Source of the DNA: Haladaptatus sp. DJG-WS-42
Lineage (GTDB): Archaea > Halobacteriota > Halobacteria > Halobacteriales > Halococcaceae
DNA: 64,000 nucleotides
Direction of reading: 5' to 3'
Assembly (NCBI RefSeq): GCF_037198285.1
Contig: NZ_CP147243.1
Coordinates: 2,162,422 to 2,226,421, forward strand
Positions 42,419-50,775 of the stretch are shown here, one piece after another. The number at the start of each line of letters is the position of its first letter. Positions within the stretch are counted from its first letter, which is position 1. The translations under genes were made by a program, and so were the position numbers. The notes under the pieces are model-generated. The model ran no database searches. It worked only from the letters and a program-made list of their open reading frames with translations, and was not told where the DNA came from.

Positions 42419-43390
42419 ATGCAAGCAGTCGTTTTGGCTGGTGGGTACGCGACGCGTCTGTGGCCGATTACGAAGCATCGACCGAAGATGTTTCTCCCGG
42501 TTGGCGAGGAGACGGTCATCGACCGCATTTTCGAGCAACTCGAAGCGGACGACCGCATCGACGAGGTGTTCGTGAGCACGAACGAACGGTTCGCAGAGGA
42601 CTTCGAACAGCACCTCGAAGCGAGTCCGTTCGACAAGCCGCGCCTCTCGGTCGAAGACACGACGGCAGAAGACGAGAAGTTCGGCGTCATCGGCGCGCTC
42701 GCCCAACTGGTCGAACGCGAGGGCATCGAAGACGACTTGCTCGTCATCGCTGGCGACAATCTCATCTCCTTTGCCGTGAGCGACTTTCTCGACTTCTTCG
42801 ACGAAAAGCAGAATCCAGTGCTCGCGGCCTACGACGTGGGGTCGCTCGACCGCGCGAAGTCCTACGGCCTCGTTGGTTTAGACGGCGACGTTATCGTTGA
42901 CTTCCAAGAGAAACCCGACAACCCAAAGAGCACGCTCGTCTCCATCGCCTGCTACGCCTTCCCCGAGGATTCGATTCTGTTCGACGACTACCTCGACGCC
43001 GACAACAACCCGGACGAACCCGGCTGGTTCATCCAGTGGCTGTTCAGCCGCCAAGAGGTCAACGCCTTCACGTTCGAGGGCGCGTGGTACGACATCGGTA
43101 CCCCAGAGAGCTACCTCGACGCGGTCGCGTGGTCACTTGGCGGTGAGAATCTCGTCGCTGAATCCGCGACGCTCGACAACGTCACGCTTGGCGAAAACGT
43201 GCTCATCATGCCGGGTGCGACCCTCGAAAACGCCGCCGTAGACCAGTCGGTCATCTTCGCGAACGCGACCATCGAAAACTGTGACCTCCGTGAGTGCATT
43301 ATCGACGAAGAGACGCACGTCGCAAACGTGAACCTCGCAGGCGCGCTCATCGGCGCGCACACGCACCTCACCAACGGCAACAGCGAGTAA
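42419..43390 (+). CDS. Sugar-phosphate nucleotidyltransferase
   Basis: 323 residues from MQAVVLAGGYATRLWPITKHRPKMFLPVGEETVIDRIFEQL at 42419. The GGxxTRLxPIT...PKxFLPV nucleotide and metal site is typical of NDP-sugar pyrophosphorylases (glucose-1-phosphate type). VIAGDNLISF supplies the active-site Asp, DFQEKPDNPKST and GAWYDIGTPESYLDAV the sugar-binding part. From about residue 255 a left-handed beta-helix of hexapeptide repeats (LDNVTLGENVLIMPGATLENAAVDQSVIFANATIENCDLRECIID) follows. It activates a sugar for glycoconjugate synthesis. It directly abuts the convergent dipeptidase stop. Confidence 0.9.
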   Translation: MQAVVLAGGYATRLWPITKHRPKMFLPVGEETVIDRIFEQLEADDRIDEVFVSTNERFAEDFEQHLEASPFDKPRLSVEDTTAEDEKFGVIGALAQLVEREGIEDDLLVIAGDNLISFAVSDFLDFFDEKQNPVLAAYDVGSLDRAKSYGLVGLDGDVIVDFQEKPDNPKSTLVSIACYAFPEDSILFDDYLDADNNPDEPGWFIQWLFSRQEVNAFTFEGAWYDIGTPESYLDAVAWSLGGENLVAESATLDNVTLGENVLIMPGATLENAAVDQSVIFANATIENCDLRECIIDEETHVANVNLAGALIGAHTHLTNGNSE

Positions 43391-44440
43391 CTACGCCCAC
43401 GTTTCGTCGAGCACGCGCACCCAGTTTTCAGACGCGATTTTTCGAATTGCTTCCTCGTTGAATCCTCGCTCGCGGAGCGCCGCAAACACTGCTGGCATTC
43501 CGGTCACGTCGCCCACGGCGTCGGGGATGACTGCCCCGTCGAAATCCGTGCCGATCGCCACATGCTCGACGCCGATGCGCTCAGCGACGTACTCGATGTG
43601 ATCGATGAAGGTGGCAATCGGCGTATCGGCGTTGTTGTCGGCGTCGGCCCGGATGTTCGTCACACAGAGCGTAATGCCGACCACCCCGCCCGACTGCGCG
43701 ACGGCATCTAACTGCTCGTCGGTCAGGCTTCGCGTCGTTTCATTGAGTGCGAACGCGCCGGTGTGACTCACCACGAGCGGGTCGTCGCTCAGCTCTGCCA
43801 CGTCGAAAAAGCCCGCTTCGTTCAGGTGTGCGAGGTCGAGGACGATGCCGCGGTCGTTGCACGCCCGGACGAGGTCGCGTCCGGCGTCGGTCAGTCCGGG
43901 GCCGGTGTCCGGCGAGTGAGGGTATTGGTAAGGAACGCCGTGGGCGAACGCATTCGGGCGACTCCACGTCAGGCCAATCGAGCGGACGCCCGCAGCGTAG
44001 AGAAAGTCGAGATTCGACAGGTCTGGGTCGACGGCTTCTGCCCCTTCTAAGTGGACGACAACGGCGAGCGCGTCGTCTGCGAGGCAGGCGGTGAGGGTTG
44101 CCATGTCGCGCACGACGCGAACCGCGCCATTGGCCTCAGTTTCGAGTCGGTAGAGGCGTTCGAGCACGTCATAGGTGAACTGCGTTGCCCGCTCGGTGTC
44201 GATGGCGTCTGCGAGCGGGACTTCGTAGCCGTCTGCGGTTTCGATGACCTCTACGTCACCCTCACCGGGGACGAAAATGGCGAAAAAACCGCCCGCGTAG
44301 TTCGCGGTGCGGGCGCGTGGGAGGTCGATGTGACCGAGTTCAGACGACGCGAAAAACGAGCGACCCTGTCCGCGGTCGGGGAGGTGGAGGTGCAACAGCG
44401 TGTCGTTGTGTCCGTCGAAAAAGTGCGGTGGGAGCGCCAT
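43391..44440 (-). CDS. Renal dipeptidase-family (M19) peptidase
   Basis: 349 residues from MALPPHFFDGHNDTLLHLHLP at 44440. The metal ligands of the M19 family are seen: DGHND, the bridging acidic residue in VVHLEGAEAV, the HLNE and VSHTG segments, and IGTDFDGA. These enzymes use two zinc ions to split dipeptides. No signal peptide or Tat motif precedes the domain, so it acts in the cytoplasm. It starts 22 bases from the end of dph6 upstream, and lies in a series of minus-strand genes. Confidence 0.9.
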   Translation of the reverse strand: MALPPHFFDGHNDTLLHLHLPDRGQGRSFFASSELGHIDLPRARTANYAGGFFAIFVPGEGDVEVIETADGYEVPLADAIDTERATQFTYDVLERLYRLETEANGAVRVVRDMATLTACLADDALAVVVHLEGAEAVDPDLSNLDFLYAAGVRSIGLTWSRPNAFAHGVPYQYPHSPDTGPGLTDAGRDLVRACNDRGIVLDLAHLNEAGFFDVAELSDDPLVVSHTGAFALNETTRSLTDEQLDAVAQSGGVVGITLCVTNIRADADNNADTPIATFIDHIEYVAERIGVEHVAIGTDFDGAVIPDAVGDVTGMPAVFAALRERGFNEEAIRKIASENWVRVLDETWA

Positions 44441-44462
44441 GTTGCTAGTTGGATTGAGAGCG

Positions 44463-45197
44463 TCAGGTATCGCTCGGTTCGAGCCGTGCATCCGTCACGT
44501 GAATCCGTCCGCGCGTGCCGTCCCACTCGGTCTCGTACTCGAGCGCGATTCGCCTGCTCATGTGCGGGCCGTCTACGACGAACGTTTCGAACTCGCCACC
44601 CTCGCCGAGAATGTGGACGCCGTACTCGTCGTTGAGGGTGCGGAGTTCTGCGAGCGAGTCGGCGTCGAGCGTGCGCCCGAGCCACGATTCGTCGAGCCCG
44701 TAGGCGGCGACTTGGATGATGGCGATTTCGAAGCCCGCGTCGAACATCTCGGCGGCGAGTTCTTCTGGGTCGCGCTGCCAGAGCGGGGCGAACAGCTCGA
44801 TGCCGAGACGGTCGCACATCGCCTGAATCCGACTGGTTTGGAACTCAGATTGGATGGCACCCGCGGTCACGCCTGCGATGTTCTCTTCTTCCAGTAGCTC
44901 GCGGAGCGCGGCTTCGAGCGGTTCGAGTTCGGCGTCACCCTGCTCGCCTGATGCGTCGGCCGATTCCGCGCCGAGGTCGCCCGGGTGGACGTCGATGAGT
45001 GGGATGCCGATGCTCTCTGCGGCGAGCGTGGCGAGGTTCGTCGCCGGGACGTGGTACATGTAGGAGTCGCCTTCGGGGTGGACGGTGAGGAGATGCGAGA
45101 CGGGCAGCCCTTCTTCGAGTGCCCGGTAGAGCGCCCACGAAGAGTCCTTGCCGCCCGAAAAGAGGCTGACCCACGTGCCGTCTGCGTCGTCTGCCAT
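44463..45197 (-). CDS. dph6: Diphthine-ammonia ligase (Dph6 type)
   Basis: 244 residues. The PP-loop SLFSGGKDSSWALYRALEEGL is at the N-terminus; the Dph6 features ESIGIPLIDV, GVTAGAIQSEFQTSRIQAMCDRLGIELFAPLWQRDPEEL and the signature GEGGEFETFVVDGP follow. It completes diphthamide on elongation factor 2 by adenylating diphthine and using ammonia. Length agrees with archaeal family members. It sits upstream of the dipeptidase and downstream of DUF373. Confidence 0.93.
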   Translation of the reverse strand: MADDADGTWVSLFSGGKDSSWALYRALEEGLPVSHLLTVHPEGDSYMYHVPATNLATLAAESIGIPLIDVHPGDLGAESADASGEQGDAELEPLEAALRELLEEENIAGVTAGAIQSEFQTSRIQAMCDRLGIELFAPLWQRDPEELAAEMFDAGFEIAIIQVAAYGLDESWLGRTLDADSLAELRTLNDEYGVHILGEGGEFETFVVDGPHMSRRIALEYETEWDGTRGRIHVTDARLEPSDT

Positions 45198-45236
45198 ACC
45201 CTGCGTTCGGGCCGGGGGGATTTACACGCCGCGGAC

Positions 45237-46373
45237 TTATTCAGGGAGTTCGTCCCGGATGCTCCCGCCGGTGACGTAAGAGGTGAGTCGGACGCCGACG
45301 AGGCTGATAAGCACGCCACCGATGACGAACACCGCGAGGCGCGTTCCCGTCGAAAGGGTGAATCCGGACACCGAGACTGCGCCAAATTCGAGTGCAGGCA
45401 CGGTGAACTGGCCGATGATGCCCGCACGCTCTAAGAAGTAGGCCGAAAAGCCGCGGACGACGAGGCCAACGGCGACCACGCCGAAGGGGAGGTTCATGTA
45501 CGAAGACCGGATGGCGTCTTCGCGGATCGATTCGTCGATGAGTCGTCCCGTACTCGCGGTGAGCGCGGCCATCGCAAGCCACGGGACGCTGTCGAAGATG
45601 AACAGCATCGCAAGGACGAACACGGCGTCGGTCGCCTCCAAACTGGAGACACCAATCGCACCCGCGAACACGCCAACGAGGGCGAGTCCGGCGGCGACGA
45701 CGTAGGTCACAATCGACACCTGCCCGGAGTAGAGCGCCTCGCGAACGCCTGACGCGAACGTCGAGATGGCGTCGTCTACGCCGAGACCTTTGTACAGCAA
45801 GAACACCCCGATGACGGCGGTGATGGCCGCGATGGCGACCGCCGGACTGTCTGCGAGCAACAACAAGACGGGGAACACGAGCAGGCCCGCGCCGATGGGG
45901 ACGAGAATCGTCTGTCTGAGTTCTTCGTCCGCGAGGAACTGCTTGAGCAGGTAGTACGTCGATTCTAAGTCGCGCGCCTGCCGGACGACGACGCGGTCGA
46001 CCGCATCGACGCGCACGCGACTTTCGATGATGGGAACGAGCCGTTCGTCTTCGGTGCTGTCGATGACGACGACGGCGGAGTCGGGGTCGTAGCGTTCGAT
46101 GAGCTGGTCGAGTTGGCGGGCGACAGCCCGGTCTGCACTGACGGCGTCACCCGCTCCCGAAACGACGGCAACGACGGCGTCTTCCTCGGTGTCGCGCAAG
46201 TCGCGGGTGACGCGCAGGGCTTCGAGCAGACAGTTGACATGGCTGTCTTCGGGGTCTGCGAGTCCCACCTCGGTGACGAGCGAAGCGACCGATTCCCACC
46301 CAGCGACCGGCGTGTCGATACCGGTCTGTGGAATCACGTCGCCTCGGTCAACACAGACGACCAGCGTTGTCAC
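45237..46373 (-). CDS. DUF373 membrane protein
   Basis: 378 residues. MTTLVVCVDRGDVIPQTGIDTPVAGWESVASLVTEVGLADPEDSHVNCLLEALR is the characteristic soluble DUF373 start. AVVSGAGDAVSADRAVARQLDQLIERYDPDSAVVVIDS completes the soluble domain. Six to seven membrane helices (LVPIGAGLLVFPVLLLLADSPAVAIAAITAVIGVFLLY ... LAVFVIGGVLISLVGVRLTSYV) follow. The family is archaea-wide and uncharacterised. Neighbouring genes SppA and Dph6 give no specific hint. It could be a membrane sensor or transporter; that is a guess. Confidence 0.88.
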   Translation of the reverse strand: MTTLVVCVDRGDVIPQTGIDTPVAGWESVASLVTEVGLADPEDSHVNCLLEALRVTRDLRDTEEDAVVAVVSGAGDAVSADRAVARQLDQLIERYDPDSAVVVIDSTEDERLVPIIESRVRVDAVDRVVVRQARDLESTYYLLKQFLADEELRQTILVPIGAGLLVFPVLLLLADSPAVAIAAITAVIGVFLLYKGLGVDDAISTFASGVREALYSGQVSIVTYVVAAGLALVGVFAGAIGVSSLEATDAVFVLAMLFIFDSVPWLAMAALTASTGRLIDESIREDAIRSSYMNLPFGVVAVGLVVRGFSAYFLERAGIIGQFTVPALEFGAVSVSGFTLSTGTRLAVFVIGGVLISLVGVRLTSYVTGGSIRDELPE

Positions 46374-46409
46374 GGTAAAAGCGAGACGCCGGCCGAATAA
46401 AAAACCTCC

Positions 46410-47432
46410 CTACAGTCGGATGTTCAACTCACCCGTCTCGCCCTCGCGGGTGAACACGCGCCCGACGCCCGACCCCGCTGCGAAGGCGACGCGTTCGACG
46501 CCGAGGCTGAAGCGTTCGGTGAGGCTTCGTTGCGGGGCGAACTCCACGACCGAGACTGCAGAGACACCGAGCAGTTCTGCGACACGGTCTTCGACGGCTT
46601 CGCGCGTCCCGAGTGCGTCAACCAGCCCAAGTTCCAGCGATTCCTCGCCGAGATAGACTTTGGCCTCCGTTCCGCGAACCTCGGATTCAGAGAGGTCACG
46701 CGCTTCGGTCACCCGCGTGACGAAGTGGTCGTAGAGGTCGTCGATGATGCCTTGGAGATAGTCACGTTCTGCTCCAGACATTTCTTTGAGTGGTGTCCCC
46801 GCGTCCTTGAACTTGCCCGCGGCGAGCCGTTCGTAGGAGAGTCCGAGCTTGTCGGCCAGTTCGGTCGCGTTCACCCGCGAGCCGATGACGCCAATCGAGC
46901 CGATGATACTCGCCTCACGTGCCCAGAGTTCGTCACACCCCGAAGCAATCCAGTAGCCGCCGCTCGCACACACGTCGGTCGCGTAGGCGATAGTTGGGCC
47001 CTCGAAGCGTTCGACGGCGAGGCGGATGTCGTCGCTCGGGACGACTTCCCCGCCAGGGGTGTTCAGCCGGACGATGAGTGCCGAGACGTTTCCGTCGTCG
47101 TTTGCCGCCTCGATTTGTTCGACTATTTGGTCTGCGTGTGCGCCGCCCGGCGTGGAGGGAAAGCGCCCGCCACCGTCGCGGCTGATGGGGCCTTCGACGG
47201 CCACTTCCGCGACGTTGTAGCCGGGAAAACGCGACTGGGCGATGCGTCCCGCAAAGCGGAGGCCGAGAATCACGGTGGCGATCGTCAGGAGCACGCCGAG
47301 CAGTACGGCGAGCGAGCCATCCGGGATGGTGACGAACGCCCACCATCCGGCGAACACGGCGACAATCGTGCCGACCGCAAGAATGAGAATCCGACCGACA
47401 GTCTGTCGTCGGTCTGTTTGGTCATCTGCCAT
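46410..47432 (-). CDS. sppA: SppA-type signal peptide peptidase (S49)
   Basis: 340 residues. Two membrane helices are followed by the S49 protease domain. The catalytic Ser is in ATDVCASGGYWIASGCDELWARE, and the Lys in LGLSYERLAAGKFKDAGTPLKEMSGAERDYLQ; both catalytic residues are thus present. The NTPGGEVVPSDDI phrase is a further mark. SppA cuts leftover signal peptides in the membrane, with the active site outside. A 12-bp perfect palindrome lies about 48 bases before its start. Confidence 0.92.
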   Translation of the reverse strand: MADDQTDRRQTVGRILILAVGTIVAVFAGWWAFVTIPDGSLAVLLGVLLTIATVILGLRFAGRIAQSRFPGYNVAEVAVEGPISRDGGGRFPSTPGGAHADQIVEQIEAANDDGNVSALIVRLNTPGGEVVPSDDIRLAVERFEGPTIAYATDVCASGGYWIASGCDELWAREASIIGSIGVIGSRVNATELADKLGLSYERLAAGKFKDAGTPLKEMSGAERDYLQGIIDDLYDHFVTRVTEARDLSESEVRGTEAKVYLGEESLELGLVDALGTREAVEDRVAELLGVSAVSVVEFAPQRSLTERFSLGVERVAFAAGSGVGRVFTREGETGELNIRL

Positions 47433-47479
47433 GTCTGTGGGTGGGCGACACGCGGGGAAAAGCCTTTAGCCGGTTTCGA

Positions 47480-47491
47480 GACAGCGCTGTC
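47480..47491. promoter_or_regulatory. 12-bp perfect palindrome upstream of sppA
   Basis: GACAGCGCTGTC, in the 101 bases between the coiled-coil gene's stop and the sppA start; positioned near where the promoter or an operator would be. Confidence 0.35.
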
Positions 47492-47533
47492 GCTCACAGC
47501 GTCTGAGAAAACTGAAAACGCGACGTACCGAAC

Positions 47534-48424
47534 TTAGAGCATCCCGGTCTTCTGGAGCTTCATGAGGTCCTCGGTGTCGAGGGTTTCCCCATCCTTGAAG
47601 CGCTGGTAGATTTCCTCGGCTTCTGCCTTGGCTTCCTCGCGCTTCTCCTCGCGGGCGGAGCGGCGTTCTTTCTCCTCTGCCTTGTCCATCTCGCGGAGGC
47701 GCTTTTGGACGCGCACGAAGTCGTTGTGGTGCTGGTCTGCGGCTTCCTGTGCCTCAACGAACTTCTCGTGCATGTCGTCTGCCTTGTCACGGATGTCGTC
47801 GGCCTCGCGGTAGGCCTCGATCATCTCGTTGTGGTGCTGTTGGGCCTTGTCAGCGAGCTCCGTCACTTCCTGGTGGTGCTGGCTGGCTTCGGCGCGCACT
47901 TCCTCTGCTTCGGCGACGAGTTCTTCGAGGTTGTCGTTGTCGTCGAGTTTCTCTTTGCGGCTCAGATACTCCTCGCGCTTTCCCTCGATTTTCTCGATGA
48001 GTTCGCGCTCGTCTTCGGTCGAAAGGACTTCGGTCTGCTGTTTGAATTCGAGTTGCTCAATTTCCTTTTTGAGCTCCTCAAGGCCCTTTCCCTGGTCGAG
48101 TTCGAGGTCGGACTTCATCGATTCGACCTTCTCGAACAGCTCGTTTGCCTGCGCGTTGAGGTCGTTGCGGAGCTTCTTGTGCTCTTGTACCTGCTCGTTC
48201 AGCGAGTCGCGCTGTTCGCGGTGTTCCTGGGCCTTGTCTACGGCTTCACGCGTCTGTGCGTTGAGTTCGTCGCGCTTGCCTGCGCGCTCTGAAGCCATCT
48301 GGTTCAGCTCGTTCCGTCGGTCGCGGAGCTGGCCAGCGAGTTTGATTAATTGGCCTTTAGAATCAGTGTCGAGGTCGTCTTCTGTCAGTTCGATGTTTTT
48401 GGACTGGTCTAGCGTTTGTACCAT
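47534..48424 (-). CDS. Coiled-coil protein (COG1340-like)
   Basis: 296 residues that are almost one continuous charged helix. LAGQLRDRRNELNQMASERAGKRDELNAQTREAVDKAQEHREQRDSLNEQVQEHKKLRNDLNAQANELFEKVESM and the later VEAQEAADQHHNDFVRVQKRLREMD repeat heptads over about 230 residues. The C-terminus is a short distinct part (DGETLDTEDLMKLQKTGML). It is the haloarchaeal coiled-coil family I know from COG1340 (annotated elsewhere as DUF7121). Role unknown; structural or phosphoprotein binding have been suggested for relatives. A minus-strand TATA (TTTATATGG) lies near 48577-48585, giving a leader of roughly 125 bases. Confidence 0.85.
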   Translation of the reverse strand: MVQTLDQSKNIELTEDDLDTDSKGQLIKLAGQLRDRRNELNQMASERAGKRDELNAQTREAVDKAQEHREQRDSLNEQVQEHKKLRNDLNAQANELFEKVESMKSDLELDQGKGLEELKKEIEQLEFKQQTEVLSTEDERELIEKIEGKREEYLSRKEKLDDNDNLEELVAEAEEVRAEASQHHQEVTELADKAQQHHNEMIEAYREADDIRDKADDMHEKFVEAQEAADQHHNDFVRVQKRLREMDKAEEKERRSAREEKREEAKAEAEEIYQRFKDGETLDTEDLMKLQKTGML

Positions 48425-48712
48425 AGTTAACTCACGATTCCATTACCGCACCGGCGCGGGGCAGTTGCCACTCAGTGGGGATGATAAGCAGCCGATAACA
48501 CGTTGTCCCTGTCATTCTGCGTGCGATACTGCCAAACGCCGGTGGCGTTCTGGTAATCGGTAGTACCCCCTCCGACCATATAAAGATTGTGCATCCCAAG
48601 CGGTATGTAATCACGTAACAATCGCAAGACGAGGGCACGATAAGGTGTGTCATGCCATGAAAATAGTATTTAAATGAATCGCGGCAAGCTACGCCGCGTT
48701 AAGCCATACAAA

Positions 48713-48870
48713 AACCAGAATGTCTGGTTCAACCCCCCAGTGAGCCCTTGCGGAGGCATTCGATTTGTGGCATCCGATACATGCTGCCAGCGTATCGAAC
48801 CCTCCCTACCCGGGCGTCGAACGTTCTCCGCTCATTGGGTGCCGTCTCCCCTCAACAACAGAGAGACGGC
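48713..48870 (+). ncRNA. Candidate structured small RNA
   Basis: Three hairpins with 7-, 6- and 8-bp stems follow a TATA-like element at 48667-48675. None matches tRNA, 5S, SRP or RNase P RNA as far as I can read. A tRNA was tested by looking for a T-arm and acceptor stem and rejected. This is a weak call based on structure only. Confidence 0.3.
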
Positions 48871-48973
48871 CCACACATATACACGTGATACCTAAACAGA
48901 TAGAGTCAGGCCAAACTCGACAGCGACCCGGACGCTCTCTCATACTTTCACTTTCACTCCGCACACGGGTCGA

Positions 48974-48979
48974 TTTAAC
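48974..48979 (+). promoter_or_regulatory. TATA element of the small zinc-finger gene at 49005
   Basis: TTTAAC is centred about 28 bases before the ATG at 49005, fitting a leaderless transcript. Confidence 0.5.
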
Positions 48980-49004
48980 AGTGGTTGGGGGTGACCTCTC
49001 AGAT

Positions 49005-49157
49005 ATGCTCGAAAAACTCACCTGCACCTGCGAGAACCCCGAGTGTGGTCGGACGCTCCACGAAGACCGCCTCATGCTCTCGATGTGCACCGACGTGGGC
49101 GAGCGCCGCGCCTACGAATGTGCCTGCGGTGCAGTGACCGTCACCGTCGTGCGGTAA
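49005..49157 (+). CDS. 50-residue zinc-finger-like small protein
   Basis: MLEKLTCTCENPECGRTLHEDRLMLSMCTDVGERRAYECACGAVTVTVVR. Cysteines come as CTC, C, C, and CAC, so up to six ligands could form one or two metal sites. A TATA-like TTTAAC about 28 bases upstream of 49005 fits a leaderless transcript. A longer frame upstream (from 48765) is Ser/Arg/Pro-rich and not haloarchaeal in composition. Small zinc-finger proteins like this are common in haloarchaea and often matter for stress or biofilm behaviour; which is unknown here. Confidence 0.75.
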   Translation: MLEKLTCTCENPECGRTLHEDRLMLSMCTDVGERRAYECACGAVTVTVVR

Positions 49158-49256
49158 GCTCGCGCAAACGAACGGACGGGTTACGACGCGACAGCCATTG
49201 GCCACCAGTTCGTGTGACTGGCCCACGAGTTCACTAGCACCGTCGATGGTGACTCG

Positions 49257-49261
49257 TATAT
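49257..49261 (+). promoter_or_regulatory. TATA element of the DUF371 gene
   Basis: TATAT is centred 26 bases before ATG 49284, choosing it over the upstream ATG at 49260. Confidence 0.55.
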
Positions 49262-49283
49262 GCCTCCCCGCAATAGCGACGCC

Positions 49284-49697
49284 ATGGACGAAGTTGTACG
49301 CGCACGCGGGCACGAAAACGTGTTAGGCCACCATTCTTCGACGTTCGAACTCACGAGCGACGACTTCCTCACCCCAGCGGGCGATTGTATCCTCGGTATC
49401 GAAGCCGACCGCGTCCCCGCAGACTTCGCAGATGCATTCGTCGAAGCGTGTCAGTCCGCAGCCGCCACGCTCACCGCAACGCTCGAAGTTGGCGACCAGA
49501 CCGAGACCGTCACCGGCCGCGGCCACCCCGACATGACCTTCGAGAACGAGCGTAGTCTCGTCTTCCGCACGAGCGAGTACGTGGACGACCGCACCGTCAT
49601 GGTCGGCGCGGACAAAGCCGCAGAAGATATTGACCGCGACCTCGTCGCCGCGCTCGCAGACGGCGCAGACTGCACGCTCACGCTTTCTGTCGAATAA
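49284..49697 (+). CDS. DUF371 family protein
   Basis: 137 residues from MDEVVRARGHENVLGHHSSTFELTSDDFLTPAGDCILGIEADRVPADF at 49284. RARGHENVLGHHSSTFELT and TVTGRGHPDMTFENERSLVFRTSEYVDDRTVMVGADKAAEDIDRDLVAAL are core conserved phrases of DUF371. This archaeal family of a beta-sandwich-like fold has an unknown molecular function. An in-frame ATG at 49260 would add eight residues, but the TATA position argues for 49284. It is followed after 58 bases by another small zinc-finger gene and then endonuclease III. Confidence 0.9.
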   Translation: MDEVVRARGHENVLGHHSSTFELTSDDFLTPAGDCILGIEADRVPADFADAFVEACQSAAATLTATLEVGDQTETVTGRGHPDMTFENERSLVFRTSEYVDDRTVMVGADKAAEDIDRDLVAALADGADCTLTLSVE

Positions 49698-49755
49698 GGG
49701 CCCCAATCCGCGGGGCGGAGAAACACCTTCATTCTCGACGCACCTACACTAAGCC

Positions 49756-49947
49756 ATGACCAGTGCGTGTACCTACTGCAGTCAGAACGTCGCAGAACAC
49801 GACCCGGTGTTCGTGGAGGAACTTGAAGCTGGGAATCGAGTCGAAGCCGGGCAGTTCTGCAATTACGCCTGTCTCACCAGCTACATCGAGGAGAATCACC
49901 TGACGACCGGTGCGGCGTGCGCGTGGACACCCAGTTCTGCCAACTGA
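49756..49947 (+). CDS. 63-residue zinc-finger-like small protein
   Basis: MTSACTYCSQNVAEHDPVFVEELEAGNRVEAGQFCNYACLTSYIEENHLTTGAACAWTPSSAN. The CxxC then CxxxC spacing resembles treble-clef fingers such as MYND or TRASH-type domains; a fifth cysteine lies in the C-terminal part. It may bind one zinc. Function unknown. It lies 30 bases before endonuclease III on the same strand, and its strand partner is the DUF371 gene. Confidence 0.8.
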   Translation: MTSACTYCSQNVAEHDPVFVEELEAGNRVEAGQFCNYACLTSYIEENHLTTGAACAWTPSSAN

Positions 49948-49977
49948 CCGTTGACCCTCAATGAGTAACTGAGTACC

Positions 49978-50775
49978 ATGCCGGAGGAACCCGCACAGAA
50001 CATCAGCGGTGGGATTGAGGGCGACGGGAGAGCCGTCGAGTTCCCGCGCGGTGAGCCAGCCACGCGCGCCGAAGCCGTCATCGACCGGCTCGGTGGGTTG
50101 TACTGGCAAAAACAGTACGGCGGCCAAGATGCCTTCACCTGCCTCGTCCGGACCATTTTGAGCCAGAACACGAGCGACGTAGCCAGTCAGCCGGCGCACA
50201 ACTCGCTTGTCGCCCGCTACGGCAAAGAGGACCTCGCCGCGGTTCTCGCTGACGCCGCCCACGACGACCTCGCAGCGACAATCAAGTCAGCGGGCCTCTA
50301 CAACCAGAAGGCGACGGTCATCATCGACGCCGCTTCGCGCATCCTCGACGAGTACGGAAGTGCCGCCGCCTTTGACGAGTTCGTCAGAGACGAGAACCCT
50401 GCCACGGTTCGCCCCGCGCTGCTCGACATCCGCGGTGTCGGCCCGAAAACCGCAGACTGTGTCCTCCTCTTTGCGGGCGGCAGAGATGGCGTGTTTCCCG
50501 TCGATACGCACATCCACCGGATTTATCGACGGATGGGGATTGCGCCACCCGACGCAGACCACGAGGAAGTCAGAGAAGTGCTCGAACGCGACGTGCCCGC
50601 AGCAAAGTGCGGCTTCGGCCACACCGCGAGCATCCAGTTCGGACGTGAGTACTGTACCGCTCGCAAACCGGCGTGTCTGGACGACCCGGACGCGTGCCCG
50701 TTGGCAGACCTGTGTGACCAAATTGGTGTGTATCCGGTAGCTGGCGAGTTCGTAGACCCCGCAGACGCCGCCTAA
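49978..50775 (+). CDS. nth: Endonuclease III (DNA glycosylase/AP lyase)
   Basis: 265 residues. The HhH-GPD fold is evident: CLVRTILSQNTSDVASQPAHNSL, LLDIRGVGPKTADCVLLFAGGRDGVFPVDTHIHRIYRRMGI with the catalytic Lys in GPKTAD and Asp in VDTH. The C-terminal FeS cluster has four cysteines (REYCTARKPACLDDPDACPLADLC). It removes oxidised pyrimidines and cuts the abasic site. There is an N-terminal extension of about 30 residues of low complexity. It shares CTAA stops with the convergent EamA gene. Confidence 0.94.
   Translation: MPEEPAQNISGGIEGDGRAVEFPRGEPATRAEAVIDRLGGLYWQKQYGGQDAFTCLVRTILSQNTSDVASQPAHNSLVARYGKEDLAAVLADAAHDDLAATIKSAGLYNQKATVIIDAASRILDEYGSAAAFDEFVRDENPATVRPALLDIRGVGPKTADCVLLFAGGRDGVFPVDTHIHRIYRRMGIAPPDADHEEVREVLERDVPAAKCGFGHTASIQFGREYCTARKPACLDDPDACPLADLCDQIGVYPVAGEFVDPADAA

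Larger units (their letters stand above)
48425..49004. other. 580-base gene-free region with four strong inverted repeats
   Basis: No credible protein gene lies here; open frames are Cys/Arg-rich and unlike halophilic proteins. On the plus strand a TATA-like TATTTAAAT (48667-48675) is followed by CGCGGC-N7-GCCGCG (48680-48698), AACCAGA-ATG-TCTGGTT (48713-48729), CGATAC-N11-GTATCG (48775-48797) and GCCGTCTC-N14-GAGACGGC (48841-48870). The 170-base stretch with three hairpins after the TATA box could be a small non-coding RNA. The left part may hold the leader of the minus-strand coiled-coil gene. Confidence 0.5.

Noticed and set aside
48432-48512. 27-codon upstream frame ahead of the coiled-coil gene
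   Set aside because: It could be a leader peptide, but there is no ribosome-binding site or composition signal to support it.
48690-48830. Possible intron-containing tRNA
   Set aside because: GGTTCAA and TCGAACC strings look like T-loops, but no 7-bp acceptor stem, D-arm or anticodon arm can be drawn on either strand.
48674-48895. 73-codon plus-strand frame in the gene-free region
   Set aside because: Starts inside the TATA-like element and gives a basic, Cys/Pro-rich peptide unlike the acidic proteins here.
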